This document shows, piece after piece, positions 22,060 through 33,059 of a stretch of 64,000 nt of DNA (within the stretch, counting starts at the first letter, position 1; each line of letters begins with the position of its first letter). The DNA lies in the NCBI GenBank assembly GCA_039090855.1, contig CM077011.1, forward strand, positions 39,017,501 through 39,081,500, given 5' to 3'. A model generated the notes under the pieces. The model saw only the letters and a list, made by a program, of their open reading frames with translations, was not told the origin of the DNA and did not search any database. The translations under genes and the position numbers were made by a program. Origin of the DNA: Macrothele yani. Its lineage: Eukaryota; Arthropoda; Arachnida; Araneae; Macrothelidae.

Positions 22060-23290
22060 AAAACATATTATTATACTCATTGTCATAAAAATCTGCGCTC
22101 CAAGAAGGAAGCTTTGGATTGAAATGATATTTCAGTAGTGAGACGGTACATACCAAGTACAGAATTGATTACAATACCACAGCAGCAGAACGATTTCCCG
22201 CGGACATACGGTACACATTCCGGTCAGCGTTAATACCGCGTCGGACCGCCTCGTGCTCAGATACATGCGGTGATACGGTCCGGCATGGATTCAAAGGGAC
22301 ATCGTATGTTATCCTGGGACAGATAGGCCCACACTTCATGCAACTGAAGCTCTAAATAACGAACTCTAGGACATGGAGAAAGCTGGCGCCCCATTTGGTC
22401 CCTTACGTGCTCAATGGGCGAGAAATCAGGCGATTTGGCAGGCCACGGAAGCGTCGAAGCATGACGCAGACAATGCTGGGACACCCGAGCCGTGTGCGGG
22501 CGTGCGTTATCTTGTTGGAAAATGGCTCCGGGCCACCCCGCCATGAAAGGCAGCACATGCAGCCGCAACATCTCCTGTACGTACCGCTACGCTATCAACG
22601 TCCCTCGGATCACTACGAGGAAAGTCCGGCTGTCATACGCGATGGCTCCGCAGACCATCATGCCTGCAGTTCAGGACGTGTGCCGCTGTGCAGTTAGTTT
22701 GAGGCTGTAGCGCTCACCTGCGGTCCTCCACACTCTGACACGGTGGCCGTCTGCTCCCATACAGAAGCGGGATTCGTCGCTGAACTCTATATGTCGCCAG
22801 TCCGTAGCATTCCACCTTGCTCGCTGCTGACATCACTGCAATCGACGCCGAAGATGGTCACGTGTTAATGGCAGAAAACGTAAGGGCCGTCGAGAGTGCA
22901 GATTCGCCTCCGCCAGGCGTCTGGAAATGGTTATGGCGGACACAGGAGTGCCTTGTACAGCCGTCACATGTCTCTGGATATTGGATAAGGACGTCGTTGC
23001 ATCAGTGCGTGCCGCTCTCTCAATCCCACGGTCGTCTGTGCTGGTGGTGTGTCTGGGTCATCCAGAGCCAGTCTGCCGTGTCTAGGTACCTTCCCGTGCC
23101 CATTGCTCCCAACACGATTGCTCCGTACGATCGGACCGGCTCACCGGCTACCATGCCTCTCTCATCCCAACGATACGGCCTCGTTCAAACTCCGTTAGTT
23201 GCCCGTACTTACATCCACGGCGGCTTATCGGCATGTCTATCGCCCAGAGATCTTACCTGACCCTTACCGTGCACTTCGGCACGCATGACA
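22060..23290 (-). mobile_element. Tc1-like transposon remnant (family Tc1-A)
   Basis: The left end ACTCATTGTCATAAAAATCTG matches the left end of the 54.9 kb copy. No inverted partner is found on the right, where it abuts another Tc1 fragment. Confidence 0.6.
22257..23234 (-). pseudogene. Tc1-like transposase, broken, DD32E spacing
   Basis: This is a cut-and-paste transposase of the Tc1/mariner superfamily. From an ATG at 23234 the N-terminus reads GQLTEFERGRIVGMREA, the first helix-turn-helix. The middle gives RHIEFSDESRF with the first catalytic Asp (about 22,790). The end gives FQQDNARPHTARVSQHCLRH and SPDFSPIEHVRD with the second Asp and the Glu. Between the last two catalytic residues I count 32 positions, not the 34 of classical Tc1. 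Stops and frameshifts occur near 23,130, 22,840, 22,670 and 22,590, so it is inactive. The closest relative in the window is at 55.1-56.0 kb; the element at 29 kb has the same spacing. Confidence 0.75.
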
Positions 23291-23363
23291 TGCCGAGGAG
23301 CCGCCGTAGATGTGCGTACGGACAACACATCTACATGTTACTTGACGGCATGGAGCTGGTCAG

Positions 23364-23730
23364 TTACCTCGTACGAACCTCTCCAGCCAATTTGTGGCGG
23401 TCTATGCATCTTGAAATTCTCATTTTGATATTAGTGTTGCACTGTGCGGTTACCTGACGCCATGGAGCTCGTCTGTTACGACGTACAATCCTCCCTAACT
23501 GGAGTTGCTCTCGAATATCAACCAGTCGTTTCCACCCATAGGAAGACGACTCGCTGCTGGTCTTGTTGTTTGTGTGCCAGTCATTGTGCACCCTCGATGC
23601 AGACGGCCTTGCATAGCTGAGGAAGTTCGCTACGACGTTTGCACCTGTCTGCCTATCGCCTATTGTCATGCCCTTTTCAAAGTCGCTGAAATCACGATTC
23701 TGTTCCATGTTGTCTCTATCTGCGCTTCGT
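23364..23730 (-). pseudogene. N-terminal fragment of a second Tc1-like transposase
   Basis: Minus strand from an ATG at about 23709: MEQNRDFSDFEKGMTIGDRQ, then SASRVHNDWHTNNKTSSES, YGWKRLVDIREQLQLGRIV, and a QCNTNIKMRIS-like block. This is the paired-type DNA-binding region (two helix-turn-helix parts joined by a GRPR-like linker) of Tcb1/Tc1-type transposases. The catalytic domain is missing. It abuts the end of Tc1-A and carries different family text, so the two are unrelated fragments now joined. Whether one inserted into the other cannot be told from this sequence alone. Confidence 0.65.
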
Positions 23731-23747
23731 ACACCTCTGAATGCTTC

Positions 23748-23944
23748 TTTTCTTTTTGATTGGGGATTTAATGACCACGGTGAGCGACTCAATGGACTAT
23801 ATGCAGTCGCCCGTCTCTAATTTAGGATCACTGGTTCCAGGGAAGGCAGAGAGACAGTGCATTAAGACAAATACAATATCCATGCCTCACGGGATTCAAA
23901 CCCTGACACATCTCAGACGAATGGTCAGAAAGCAGCGCTTATAA
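23748..23944 (-). mobile_element. SINE family A, reverse, truncated head
   Basis: Body words ATGACCACGGTGAGCGACTC and CTGGTTCCAGGGAAGG. The tRNA-like head stops at GGTCAGAAAGCAGCGC, and the next copy follows directly. Confidence 0.75.
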
Positions 23945-23946
23945 CA

Positions 23947-24133
23947 TCGTGAGCAACTCAATGGGCTATAAGCAGTTGACCGTCCCTAATTTAGGGTCAC
24001 TGGTTCCAGGGAAAGGAGAGAGATAGTGCAGTGAGACAATCACGATATCCATGCCTCACCGGAATTCAACCCCGGATGCATCTCGGACGAAAGATCATAA
24101 GCCGGCGCTTAGACCACTGCGCCACGGCGGCGT
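23947..24133 (-). mobile_element. SINE family A, reverse, lacking the 3' tail
   Basis: Begins directly at GTGAGCAACTCAATGGGC without the poly-A/T part and ends at CCACTGCGCCACGGCGGC. Together with 23748-23944 it looks like a recombinant tandem pair. Confidence 0.8.
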
Positions 24134-24351
24134 ATGATTCCTTTGTGGTGAGCTCTTTATAAAACAATATCAACATCAAGGTTGCTTACGTAGGTGAGAA
24201 TGGCACATGTGCAATTGGTATCTGATGTTCCTTTTGCTACTTCTGTGTGAAGTGTTATATGAATCATTTAAATATGAAAATTCAAAGAGTGGCAGACAGG
24301 TAAGCCGATAAAAGTGGTAAAGATCGATTGCCGAAAAGAGATTTTGGTACT

Positions 24352-24545
24352 AAGCAGAGGTCTAAGCGTTGGCTTATGACCGTTTGTCTAAGAAGAGTCC
24401 GGGTTTGAATACCCCGTGAGGCATGGATGTTGCGTTTGTTTTATGGTCATGGTTCTCTCTCTTGCCCGGATCCAGTGGCTCCAAATTAGGGACGGGCGAC
24501 TACTTATAATCGATTGAGTTGCTCATGGTGGACTTTAAAAAGCTC
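24352..24545 (+). mobile_element. SINE family A, divergent
   Basis: Head AGAGGTCTAAGCGTTGGCTT, body GGCATGGATGTTGCGTTTGT. The tail is degraded to TTTAAAAAGCTCCCCCC. Confidence 0.75.
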
Positions 24546-24614
24546 CCCCCACCCTGCCTTCCATAAAAAGAAAAATGAAGATGCTTCTTTCTACACAGCT
24601 CAGAAATAATAGGC

Positions 24615-24838
24615 GCCGCCCCGGTGGCGCAGTGGTCTAAGGCGTTGGCCTCTGATCATTCGTCCGAAAGGAATCCGGGTTGGAATCCCGGTGAGGCATG
24701 GATGTTGTGTTTGTCTTACGGCACTGGCTCTCTCCCTTCCCTGGAACCAGCGACCCTAAATTAGGGATGGGCGACTGCTTATAGCCCATTGAGTTGCTCA
24801 CGGTGGTCGTTAAACCTCCAATCAAAAAAAAATAATAA
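24615..24838 (+). mobile_element. SINE family A
   Basis: Near-consensus head and body with an A-rich/AAT tail. The TSD AATAATAGGC flanks it (24605-24614 and the repeat after the tail). Confidence 0.9.
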
Positions 24839-24844
24839 TAATAG

Positions 24845-25087
24845 GCACTGGGATGGCGTCTTCATGAGGGTTATCAGGCAGCTGGGAAAGCAGTCAAAAC
24901 GCTAATTAAGCGCGGATATGGCGATAATATCTTTCTTCTGTTTGTAGGGATTAAGAAGGAACAATTAACTCTTGCTCAAACTGCCATGTGCAATGAATAT
25001 ATAAAAAGACAGTTATTTATGAAGCCTGCTTTGAATAAAGTGGATATTTTTAAACATTATTTAGAGTTGTACTGCAGTGAAAGTTGA
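24845..25087 (+). CDS. Unrecognised 80-residue open frame (fragment)
   Basis: Directly after a SINE, the plus strand stays open from GCA (24845) to TGA (25085-25087) with no ATG at its beginning. It reads ALGWRLHEGYQAAGKAVKTL, later GYGDNIFLLFVGIKKEQ, and ends LNKVDIFKHYLELYCSES. Composition is protein-like (mixed charge, no low complexity), unlike the repeats around it. TAA TAG lies just upstream in frame, so it is a truncated coding remnant or part of an exon. I do not recognise the family. A splice-acceptor-like TTTCTTCTGTTTGTAG lies inside, but the frame reads through it. Confidence 0.3.
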   Translation, partial: ALGWRLHEGYQAAGKAVKTLIKRGYGDNIFLLFVGIKKEQLTLAQTAMCNEYIKRQLFMKPALNKVDIFKHYLELYCSES

Positions 25088-25143
25088 GCAAAAGTTTGTT
25101 TACAGGGATCTCAAAACACTTCTCCGTGGGGACGTCCCGCACT

Positions 25144-25376
25144 GCCGCCCCGGGGGCGCAATGGTCTAAGGCGTTGGCCTCTGATCATTCGTCCGTAAGG
25201 GGTCCGGGTTCGAATCCCGGTGAGGCATGGATGTTGTGTTTGTCTTACGGCACTGGCTCTGTCCCTTCCCTGGAACCAGTGACCCTAAATTAGGGACGGG
25301 CGACTGCTTATAGCCCATTTGAGTTGCTCACGGTGGTCGTTAAACCTCCAATCAAAAAAAAAAAAAAAAAAAAAAA
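25144..25376 (+). mobile_element. SINE family A with long poly-A
   Basis: Full-length head to body, then about 22 A. The TSD CGTCCCGCACTG is found on both sides, marking a recent insertion. Confidence 0.92.
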
Positions 25377-26029
25377 CCGTCCCGCACTGTTGGAGTACAC
25401 TTCTTGGAACACCCCGTACCACGAAAATCCCACTTGTTTACTCTTGTAAGCGATGTGCTAAATCTTACGCTCCAGCAGATGGGAAATTTGCAAAAATAAT
25501 TATGTTTTCAGCAAAAGGAAGGTGGGTTAAACTACTTTCTTTAATCATTATCGCCTTGTTTCCAGTTTTAAATACTGAAAGACATTCTTCAACGTGGCAA
25601 TGAAGAGCTTTGAAAAAATGTTGCGACCTTGTCTCACCCCTTTTGCTGTTCTTGTACATGCTGTCAAATTTCGGCTTGTAGCATGAGTGCCCTGATATGC
25701 AAATTTCGAATTCGATATTCAGCCGATCTGTTTTCCTTAACTGGTTTTTTCTTTCTTTACTTAACTTCGCTTTGTCTTTCTTCATCTCATTTCTTTACTG
25801 ATTTATACCTCCTTCCTTCTTTTTCTAAGCTTTTTATTGCATTCCTTATTTATTTTATTCTCTTCGTTATGAAACTTTTTGTCACTTCTGCGTAAGTTTG
25901 TATGTGACTTATCGGTGCTTCCAGCTTCTCTTATATAAAGAGAGAATAGCTTTTCTTCAGAAACAACGTTTTTTCACATTAAAACTATTCCAGAATTTAT
26001 CCTGAATACTTGTCTGTTTTGTGTGTTTA
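25377..26029. other. Anonymous sequence
   Basis: An open stretch at about 25,390-25,600 (VYSCKRCAKSYAPADGKFAK) has a CxxC pair but no recognisable domain. Pyrimidine-rich sequence follows to 25,880. Confidence 0.3.
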
Positions 26030-26112
26030 TTGTACTCATCCGGGACTCAAGCGCGGGGCCCATATCGGATTATTGATCCGGAGTCCGCGCTTCAGACCAC
26101 TCAGCCAGCAAG
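26030..26112 (-). mobile_element. tRNA-like SINE head fragment
   Basis: The reverse strand reads CTTGCTGGCTGAGTGGTCTG (A-box-like) and GCGCTTGAGTCCCGGATGAG (B-box-like). The body is not recognised. Confidence 0.4.
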
Positions 26113-26629
26113 ACGACGAAGAACATAAATAGGAAAGGTTTCACGAAACACAATAGTTGATTTGCATTATTCCATTTGAAGCTATAAAATCTCTGCGATC
26201 CTTAAGATTCGACTATTCATCCACTAATTGAAATGACAGAAACAAAACCTATATAATAGGCCACGTCTGTCCCTAACCTTCTGCCATCATTCAGTACTTG
26301 CAGCACCATCTACTTTCATCCTGGTGGCCGAAATCAGAATTAAGATCACCACTATCGCACCATACGTAAAATCAAGGAGAAATACCGGAAAATAAAATAA
26401 AGTTGGTAAGAGAAACGACTTTATCTGTGGCAACACGCACGTGCTTGAACAACTGCCTGCGGCGTTTTTTCTGCTATGTAGGTGTTATTTCATGTTTTAT
26501 TTAATTTTCCGGATTTCCTCACAGAAATCCGGCGTCTATTTGATAAGTTTTCAACCTGCCTCAATTAGAAATTTCACCCCGTCCTAGGTCGGCCAACATC
26601 ACCTATATACGAATATCTCTCTATTCTAA

Positions 26630-27155
26630 AAAAAAGTAACTGCCGCCGCTTCTGCTGCTGCCGCTCTTTTAGAAATTTCGCGAGACTCTTGCTTTCCTAG
26701 CTCGCAGCGCAAAACGTATTGAACACAAAAATATGAAATTTTCATCGTTCGTAGAGAATTGTTTGGAGAAGATGCTGAAATAAACCGTTTCTCGATTCTA
26801 GCGAAACTTCAATAGCTATTGTATTTCAAAGTTAGCAAAAAAGTGCTATCAGGTCGCGTTCCGGACACACTAACAGCAGCAGAGCCACGAAACTTTGTAG
26901 GCATGTAGTGCCATGACCGAATGTTTGCACCTCATCGCCCTTTTTTTGAATATCGATTTAGTTTACGAGAAATTAAATTTCTAAATTTCACAAAATTTTC
27001 TATTTCGCGATGGAATACATTTAAAAAAAGGGATATATGGCAAACTATAAATCATAACGTACTGCAATTTTTACCGCATAAACGTACAACTATCGTCCCA
27101 TTCTTACGAAAAAATGTTTTAGAAAAAGTCATTTTCTGATTTTTACGCATTTTTT
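26630..27155 (+). repeat. Module X (partial third copy of a palindrome-P arm)
   Basis: Matches 32,278-32,790 (same strand) and 31,600-32,120 (inverted): TAACTGCCGCCGCT, AGCGCAAAACGTATT, AAAAAAGTGCTATCAG, ATATGGCAAACTATAAATCA. The match resumes at 28,432 after the intervening 144-bp array. Confidence 0.65.
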
Positions 27156-27976
27156 ATATGCTCCAGCTTTGTCCGCCTGTCCGCACGATAACTCGCGTAA
27201 AAATGGTTCGATTTTAATGAACTATTACTATGTAGTAGCAGATCAGCTGAGGACGAACCCTATTAAAACTGGACGAAATGGGGTCAAAGGTCACAACATA
27301 ACAGCGGGATCCATTCCATTGCCTTATGCATCATAACTTGCGTAAAAATAGTTCAATTTCGATAAATTTTAGTATACGGTAGGGGATCACCTGGGGAAGA
27401 ACCCAATTGAAAATGGGTGAAATGACGTCAAAGGTCAGGATATAGGAGCGGGATTCCTTTTATTGCCCTTATGCTTAATAACTTGCGTAAAAATGGTTCG
27501 ATTTCGATGAAATTTTAGTATGTTGTACGGAACCACCTGGAGACAAATCCTGTTGGAAATGGGCGAAATCGGGTCAAAGGTCAGGACATAGGAGCGGGAT
27601 CCAGTCCATTGCCCTTACGCGTCATAACCTACGTAAAAATGCTTAGCTTTCAATGAAATCTTAGTACGTGGTAGGGGACCACCTGGAGACGAAGCCTATG
27701 GAAAATGGGCGAAATGGGGTGAAATGTCACGACATAGGAGCGGGATTCATTCCATTTCCCTTATGCATCATAAGTTATGTAAAAATGCTTCTATTATTAG
27801 TATGTTGTTCCGGAGATACACTGAACCGGTTCTGTTGAATATCATCAAAATGGCGTCAAAGGTCAGGACACAGGGGCCAGATTTATTCCACAGCCATTAT
27901 CCACATAACTTAAGTAATTATTTCTGGTATGTTGGAAAGCGTATCCTAGTCAATGCATCGCGTGCCCTTGCTAACT
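27156..27976 (+). repeat. Tandem array T1a, ~144-bp unit, inserted in module X
   Basis: Begins TATATGCTCCAGCTTTGTCCG then runs about five units keyed by CGTAAAAATGGTTCGATTTC at 27197, 27345, 27487, 27633 and 27777. Ends with GTATGTTGGAAAGCGTAT. Confidence 0.75.
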
Positions 27977-27979
27977 TGT

Positions 27980-28431
27980 TACGCTTTCCAACCGTAGGTA
28001 GAAGCAGTGTATTTGCTCCAGCCTTGACTGTCTGTCTGCTCGCACGAAAACTCACGTAAAAATGGTTCGATTTCGATGAAAGTTTAGTATATGGTAAGGG
28101 ACCACATGGGGACGAACCTTATTGAAAATGGACGAAATGGAGTCAAAGGTCAGGACATAGGATCGGAATCCATTCCATCGCCCTTATGCGTCATAACTTA
28201 CGTAAGAATGCTTCGGTTGCGACAAAACTTTATCATGCTGTCCCAGAGGTATACTGAACAGGTTTTGTTGAATATCATCAAAATGGAGTCAAAGGTCAGG
28301 GCACAGGAGCGAGATTTATTCCACAGCCATTATCCTTATAACTTGGACAATAACGAGTAATGGTTTATGGTATGTTCGAAAGCGTATCATAATCAATGCA
28401 TTGCATGATTTTACTAACTTGTTTAAAGACT
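27980..28431 (+). repeat. Tandem array T1b, second partial unit of the same family
   Basis: Restarts with ACGCTTTCCAACCGTAGGTA, passes a GTCTGTCTG run, has about two 144-bp units, and ends with TTCGAAAGCGTATCATAATC and TTTTACTAACTTGTT. Confidence 0.7.
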
Positions 28432-28565
28432 CAAAGAAAAGAAACGAACGGCTTTTCTGTCTTCACGATAACCACAGAGGAAAGTTCTGGTCTCGTGACA
28501 TGCTGCCATGGTGACGCAGAGAATTTGATATGCATATGTTTTGTTGGTAAAGCTATCTCAGTTGT
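28432..28565 (+). repeat. Palindrome-P-like sequence resumed
   Basis: GAACGGCTTTTCTGTCTTCA ... TCTCGTGACATGCTGCCATGG matches 32,806-32,885 in the right arm of P, so the T1 arrays split an older P-like copy. Confidence 0.55.
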
Positions 28566-28885
28566 TTCAGGTAGACGACAAGTAATTTTGCTTCCTATAG
28601 TTCCAATGGAAAAACTTCTGTACACATTTTCTTCACAATTAATGCGTTCCCAAGGATGAACATTTGAATATCGATTAAAATAGCTTCATTTTATAACTTG
28701 GAATACTTGATATTTTCTAAAACATAACCATAATTATTCAATCCAACATTAGTTTGTCTACTGACGTAATGAAAGTACGATTTGCGCCATCTTTTTTCTC
28801 GTTGCAACACCACCAAAGTAAAAGTTATTGATTTTTTACATAATAATGGTTATGTTTTAGAAAATATTAAGTATTCCAAGTTATA

Positions 28886-30282
28886 CACTGGCGGAAAGTG
28901 AAAAAAGAACACCAAGAAGATGTCTGATACCAACGAAATTTATACAGCATAATACCGAAATACAGAGGATAACGTGATCAAAACATTATGGCAAAATACA
29001 GCTGTATTTGCTGGTAAACTGAAAAATAACATTTCCATGTAACATGGTTAGTACGAGGTGGAACCGCCATGAACTGCGTCACACTATGCAATTCTGGCAT
29101 GCAGTCTGTCGTACAGATGTTGGATGTAAGTTTGGGGTATTGAGTTCCAAGCATCCTCAACCCTCAACCTGGACGCGTAAATCGGGGATAGTCGTGGCTG
29201 GCCGTGGAGACCGGATAAGTCGTCGTCCCATAAAATCCCACACGTGCTCAATGGGGGACAAATCCGGTGAACGTGCACGCCATGGAAGTTGTCTCACACC
29301 CTGAAGTGCATGTTGCGTTGCACGTGCCGTGTGTGGGCGTGCGTTATCTTGCTGGAAAACCCCAAGATGGACCGACCTTACAAATGGCACAACAACGGGC
29401 TGAATGATGCTGTTGAAATGTACCCAGTACAAACACTAGTTGTGTACGGGAGTGATAGCTGATCACTCCCCACACCAGGAGACCAGGTGTAGGCCCTGTT
29501 TGTCGCTGGCGGATGCAAGAAGGGTGGAGACGCTCCCCTGTGCGTCTGCGAACACGCATACGGCCATCGGAGGCTCCCAAGCAGAATCTGCTTTCATCGC
29601 TGAACTCCACAGATCGCCATTGCGTTCTCCAGTGCAGACGTTCCTGACGGTGGGCTGGAGTCAGAGGTACACATGCCAGAGGCACACGTGCACGTAGTCC
29701 TGCATCCAGTAGACGGTTGCGGATTGTTCGCACAATCACCTCAGGTGCAACGGCAGCTCGGATTTGCGTCGCAGTGGATGTTCTTCTTGAAAACGCAGTT
29801 CTTCTTATGCGTCGATCGGTCCGCTCATCAGTCCGTCTGTGACTCCCGCTTCCACGTCTTCTCGTGTGGGAGTGTTCCTCGGACCATCTACGCCACCATC
29901 GTGCCACCACCGATACTTCCCGTCCAATTCGCTCCGCAATACGACGATACGACCACCCGGCCTCGCGGAGTCCGACTAGACAACCTCGCTCAAAGTCCGA
30001 TAACTGCTGAAATCGTACACGTCTTCCATGTCCAGGTATTGCAGCTTCTTCAGGGTCTTCGCACGTGTCCGTACGCCGACGAGTGATTACATTCACTTCG
30101 CCGTACTCCTTAAATACCACCGACGATAATTTGCATAGTATGACGTGCTGTGGCGTAAGCGCTCACCGGTTGATCCCGAAATTTACATCACACCTACGTA
30201 AACTCGACCCCATTAACATATGAAAATTTCATGTTCGTCCGCCAATTCCTTTTTAGTGTTAATTTTTCACTTTCCGCCAGTG
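28886..30282 (-). mobile_element. Tc1-like transposon (family Tc1-C), 1397 bp, both TIRs present
   Basis: Termini CACTGGCGGAAAGTGAAAAA and its inverse, with TA at 28884-28885 and 30283-30284. The host sequence CCAAGTTATA|ATATGAAG is seen uninterrupted in H3 near 41,375, which fixes the insertion to the base. Confidence 0.93.
29084..30120 (-). pseudogene. Tc1-like transposase, nearly intact, DD32E spacing
   Basis: Catalyses excision and TA-targeted reinsertion in active relatives. The minus-strand frame from 30120 runs 258 codons. It has a helix-turn-helix region (FQQLSDFERGCLVGLREAGW, then IGREVSVVARWWRRW) and then SVEFSDESRFCLG with the first catalytic Asp. It shifts frame near 29,424 and continues with PVVVPFVRS, FQQDNARPHTARATQHALQG (second Asp) and SPDLSPIEHVWD (Glu). 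A second shift near 29,160 precedes the end, IQHLYDRLHARIA. All three catalytic residues survive, separated by 32 residues at the last step. Two frameshifts make it inactive. It fills its element from TIR to TIR. Confidence 0.88.
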
Positions 30283-30815
30283 TAATATGAAGCTATTTTA
30301 ACCGATGTTTAAATTTTTATCCTTGGGAACACAATAATTGTGGAGGAAATGTGTACAAAAGGTTTTCCATTGGAAGTATAGGAAGCAAAATTACTTGACG
30401 TCAACCTTAACGGTTTAGCATAACGGTTTACGGTGTTACGAAAATGTTTTTTGGACCGCTTTTGTTTTCCTTAAAAATAAATTTAGTGAGTACTATAAGT
30501 TCAAACGGCAAAAGTCCTTCCTTCAAAAAATTAACGACAGAAAAAAATCTCTGAAATGTCGGAATAACAAGCCTTATTTGCTTAGACTTGCAATAAAAAT
30601 TGAAATTTATATGAAATTTCCAGTTTTTATTTCATGTTTTATATTTGGAGATCGGGCTGCAGAGCCCGAGCGCTACTCTGGAAACGAGCGTAGCGAACCT
30701 AGAGGTACAGCCCCTAGTTAAGGGAAAGAAAAGTAATTTAAAATCCGTAACTGTTTTACGATTAGAACAGCGTCATGACGTCAATGCATATGGTCTGACA
30801 TAAAAAGGAGCAGGC

Positions 30816-31032
30816 TTTTTTTTTTTTTTGAGGTTTAAGGACCACCGTGAGGAACTCAATGGGCTATATAAACAATCGCCCGTCTTTAATTTAGGACCAC
30901 TGGTTCCAGGGAAGGGAGAGAGCCAGTGCCGTAAGACAAACACAACATCCATGCCTCACCGGGATTCGAACCCGGACCCCTTTCGGACGAATGATCAGAG
31001 GCCATCGCTTAGACCACTGCGCCACCCGGGCG
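30816..31032 (-). mobile_element. SINE family A inside palindrome P
   Basis: The poly-T start and near-consensus body and head interrupt only the left arm, so the SINE arrived after the palindrome formed. Confidence 0.85.
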
Positions 31033-31049
31033 ACGAGTTTTTTTTTGTT

Positions 31050-31320
31050 TTAGTGCACTTCCAAATATCAGGACTTTAAGACCTACCAGCATGCCAATTT
31101 TTAGATCTCTAGGTTATTTAGAAGTGGTCTAACAATTCGCAAAAATTTCAAGCAGGCAATGTTCTAAAGCCGCCACTTTTTTTTTTTTTTTGGTTTGCGG
31201 ACTTTTCTAGGTATCCGGACCTTAAGACATATCAGCATGCCTATTTTCAGATCTCTAGGTCATTCAGAAGTGGCCAAACAATTCGCGGACGAACACACTC
31301 GCATTTTGCCTGTTTGCTTT
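31050..31320 (-). repeat. ~145-bp tandem units in the left arm of P
   Basis: AAGACCTACCAGCATGCC at 31,077 and AAGACATATCAGCATGCC at 31,224 mark two units 147 bp apart. They are the inverted counterparts of 33,090-33,450. Confidence 0.7.
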
Positions 31321-33059
31321 TTATATACGAGGCGAAAGAATATATTTACATAGGTATTCACGTACGCCGGCGGAAAACGCCGAACTTCAAAAGCATCGCT
31401 ACGTCATTAAGCAATGCGTGAGCCTCGGCATTGCGTCATTATCAGTTTGATTGCAGTCTGATCTTTCCCCCAAAGAGAAGAAAGTGCTAAAAATAGCTGC
31501 GTCATCATGGTGGCAGGTCACGGGATCAGAACGTCCCTGTGTTGTTAACTCTGAAGACAGAGTAAGCCGTTCGTTCATTTCCTTTGCGTCTCTAAAAATG
31601 TTAAAACATAAGAAAAATGACTTTTTCTTTTTATTTTGTTTTTGTAAAGGAGAGATGATAGTTGTGAGTTTATGCTGTGAAAATTGAAAGACGTTATGAT
31701 GTATAATTTTCTATATGTCCGTTTTTAAAATGAATCCCATCGTGAAATGGAGAATTTTGTGAAGTTTAAAAATTTAATTTGTCGTAAACTAAATCGAAAT
31801 TCCAAAAAAGAGCGACGAGGTGCCAAAGTTCGGCCATGGCCCTACATGTCTACAAAGTTTCGTGATTCTGTTTCTGCTAGTGTGTCTAGAACGCGAACTG
31901 ATAGCACTTTTTTGCTTAATTTAATTTTGAAATAGAATAGCTGTTGAAGTATCACCAGAATCGAAAACTGGTTTATTTCAGTGTGTTCTCCGAGTAATTC
32001 TCTACAAACGATGTAAATTTCATATTTTTGTGCTTAATACTTTTTGCGCTGCGAGCTAGAAAAGCGCGAGTGTCGCGAAATTTCCAAAACAGTAGCGGCG
32101 GCAGCGGCAGTTACTTTTTTTCAGAATAGAGAGATTTCACTTTTATACACAACTTTTACAGCCTTTCATAACATTTACTCATTCAGTAATTTATATTTTA
32201 TACAGACCACTTATTTATTTAGATAAAACTGTCATAAGTATTTAAAAATACAAGACTACTTATCTCTCAGTTCTAAAAATAACTGCCGCCGCTGTTTTAG
32301 AAAATTCGCGACACTCGCGTTTTCTAGCTTGCAGCGCAAAAAGTATTAAACACAAAATATGAAATCCACATCGTTTGTAGAGAATTGTTCCGAAAACAAG
32401 CTGAATTAAACCGTGTTTTGATTGTGACGATACTTTAACAGATATTGTATTTCAAAGTTAAGGTAAGCAAAAAAGTGCTATCAGTTCGCGTTCTAGACAC
32501 ACTAACATCAACAGAACCATGAAACTTTGTTAGGCATGTAGGGCAATGGGCAAATGTTTGCACCGCGTTGTCCTTCTTTTAAATTTCGTTTTAGTTTACG
32601 AGAAATTAAATTTTTAAATTTCCCAAAATTCCCTGTTTCGCAATGGGATCCATTTAAAAAACAGATATATGGCAAACTATAAATCATAACGCACTGCAAT
32701 TTTTACTGCTTAAACTCACAACTATCATCCCTATTTTACGTTAAAAAATAAAGAAACAGTCATTTTCTGATTTTTAAGCGTTTTTTAGTAACGCAAAGGA
32801 AAGGAACAAATGGCTTACACTGCCTTCATAGTTAATCATACAGGAAATGTCTGGTCCCGTGAACTGCTGCCACGCCGACGCAGCTATTTGTTGCAATCTT
32901 TTCTGATCGGGTGAAAGGACAGGCTACAATCAAACTGGCAATGGCGCAATGCTTAAAGACGTGGCGACGCTTTTAAAGTTCGTTTTCCGCCGGCATACGT
33001 GACTACCTACGTAAATGTAGGCTTTCACCTCGTATATAAAAATCAAAGTGGGAATATGC

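Larger units (their letters stand above)
28570..30406. mobile_element. Foldback MITE H2, carrying a Tc1 insertion
   Basis: Long inverted arms begin GGTAGACGACAAGTAATTTT on the left and the inverted form of GGTTGACGTCAAGTAATTTT on the right. Flanks are TTCA (28566-28569) and TTAA (30407-30410). The Tc1 element sits at 28886-30282 in the right half. H1 and H3 are further copies. Confidence 0.8.

Noticed and set aside
24615..24700. SINE heads as functional tRNA genes
   Set aside because: Heads keep A- and B-boxes but do not fold into a clean acceptor and anticodon arm, and they continue into a conserved SINE body.
24930..24950. Splice acceptor TTTCTTCTGTTTGTAG opening a terminal exon
   Set aside because: The same reading frame is open on both sides of it (24845-25087), so the acceptor is not needed to explain the frame.
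27156..28380. Regular repeats as a CRISPR array
   Set aside because: Units are head-to-tail tandem copies of ~144 bp with no unique spacers, in eukaryotic transposon-rich DNA.
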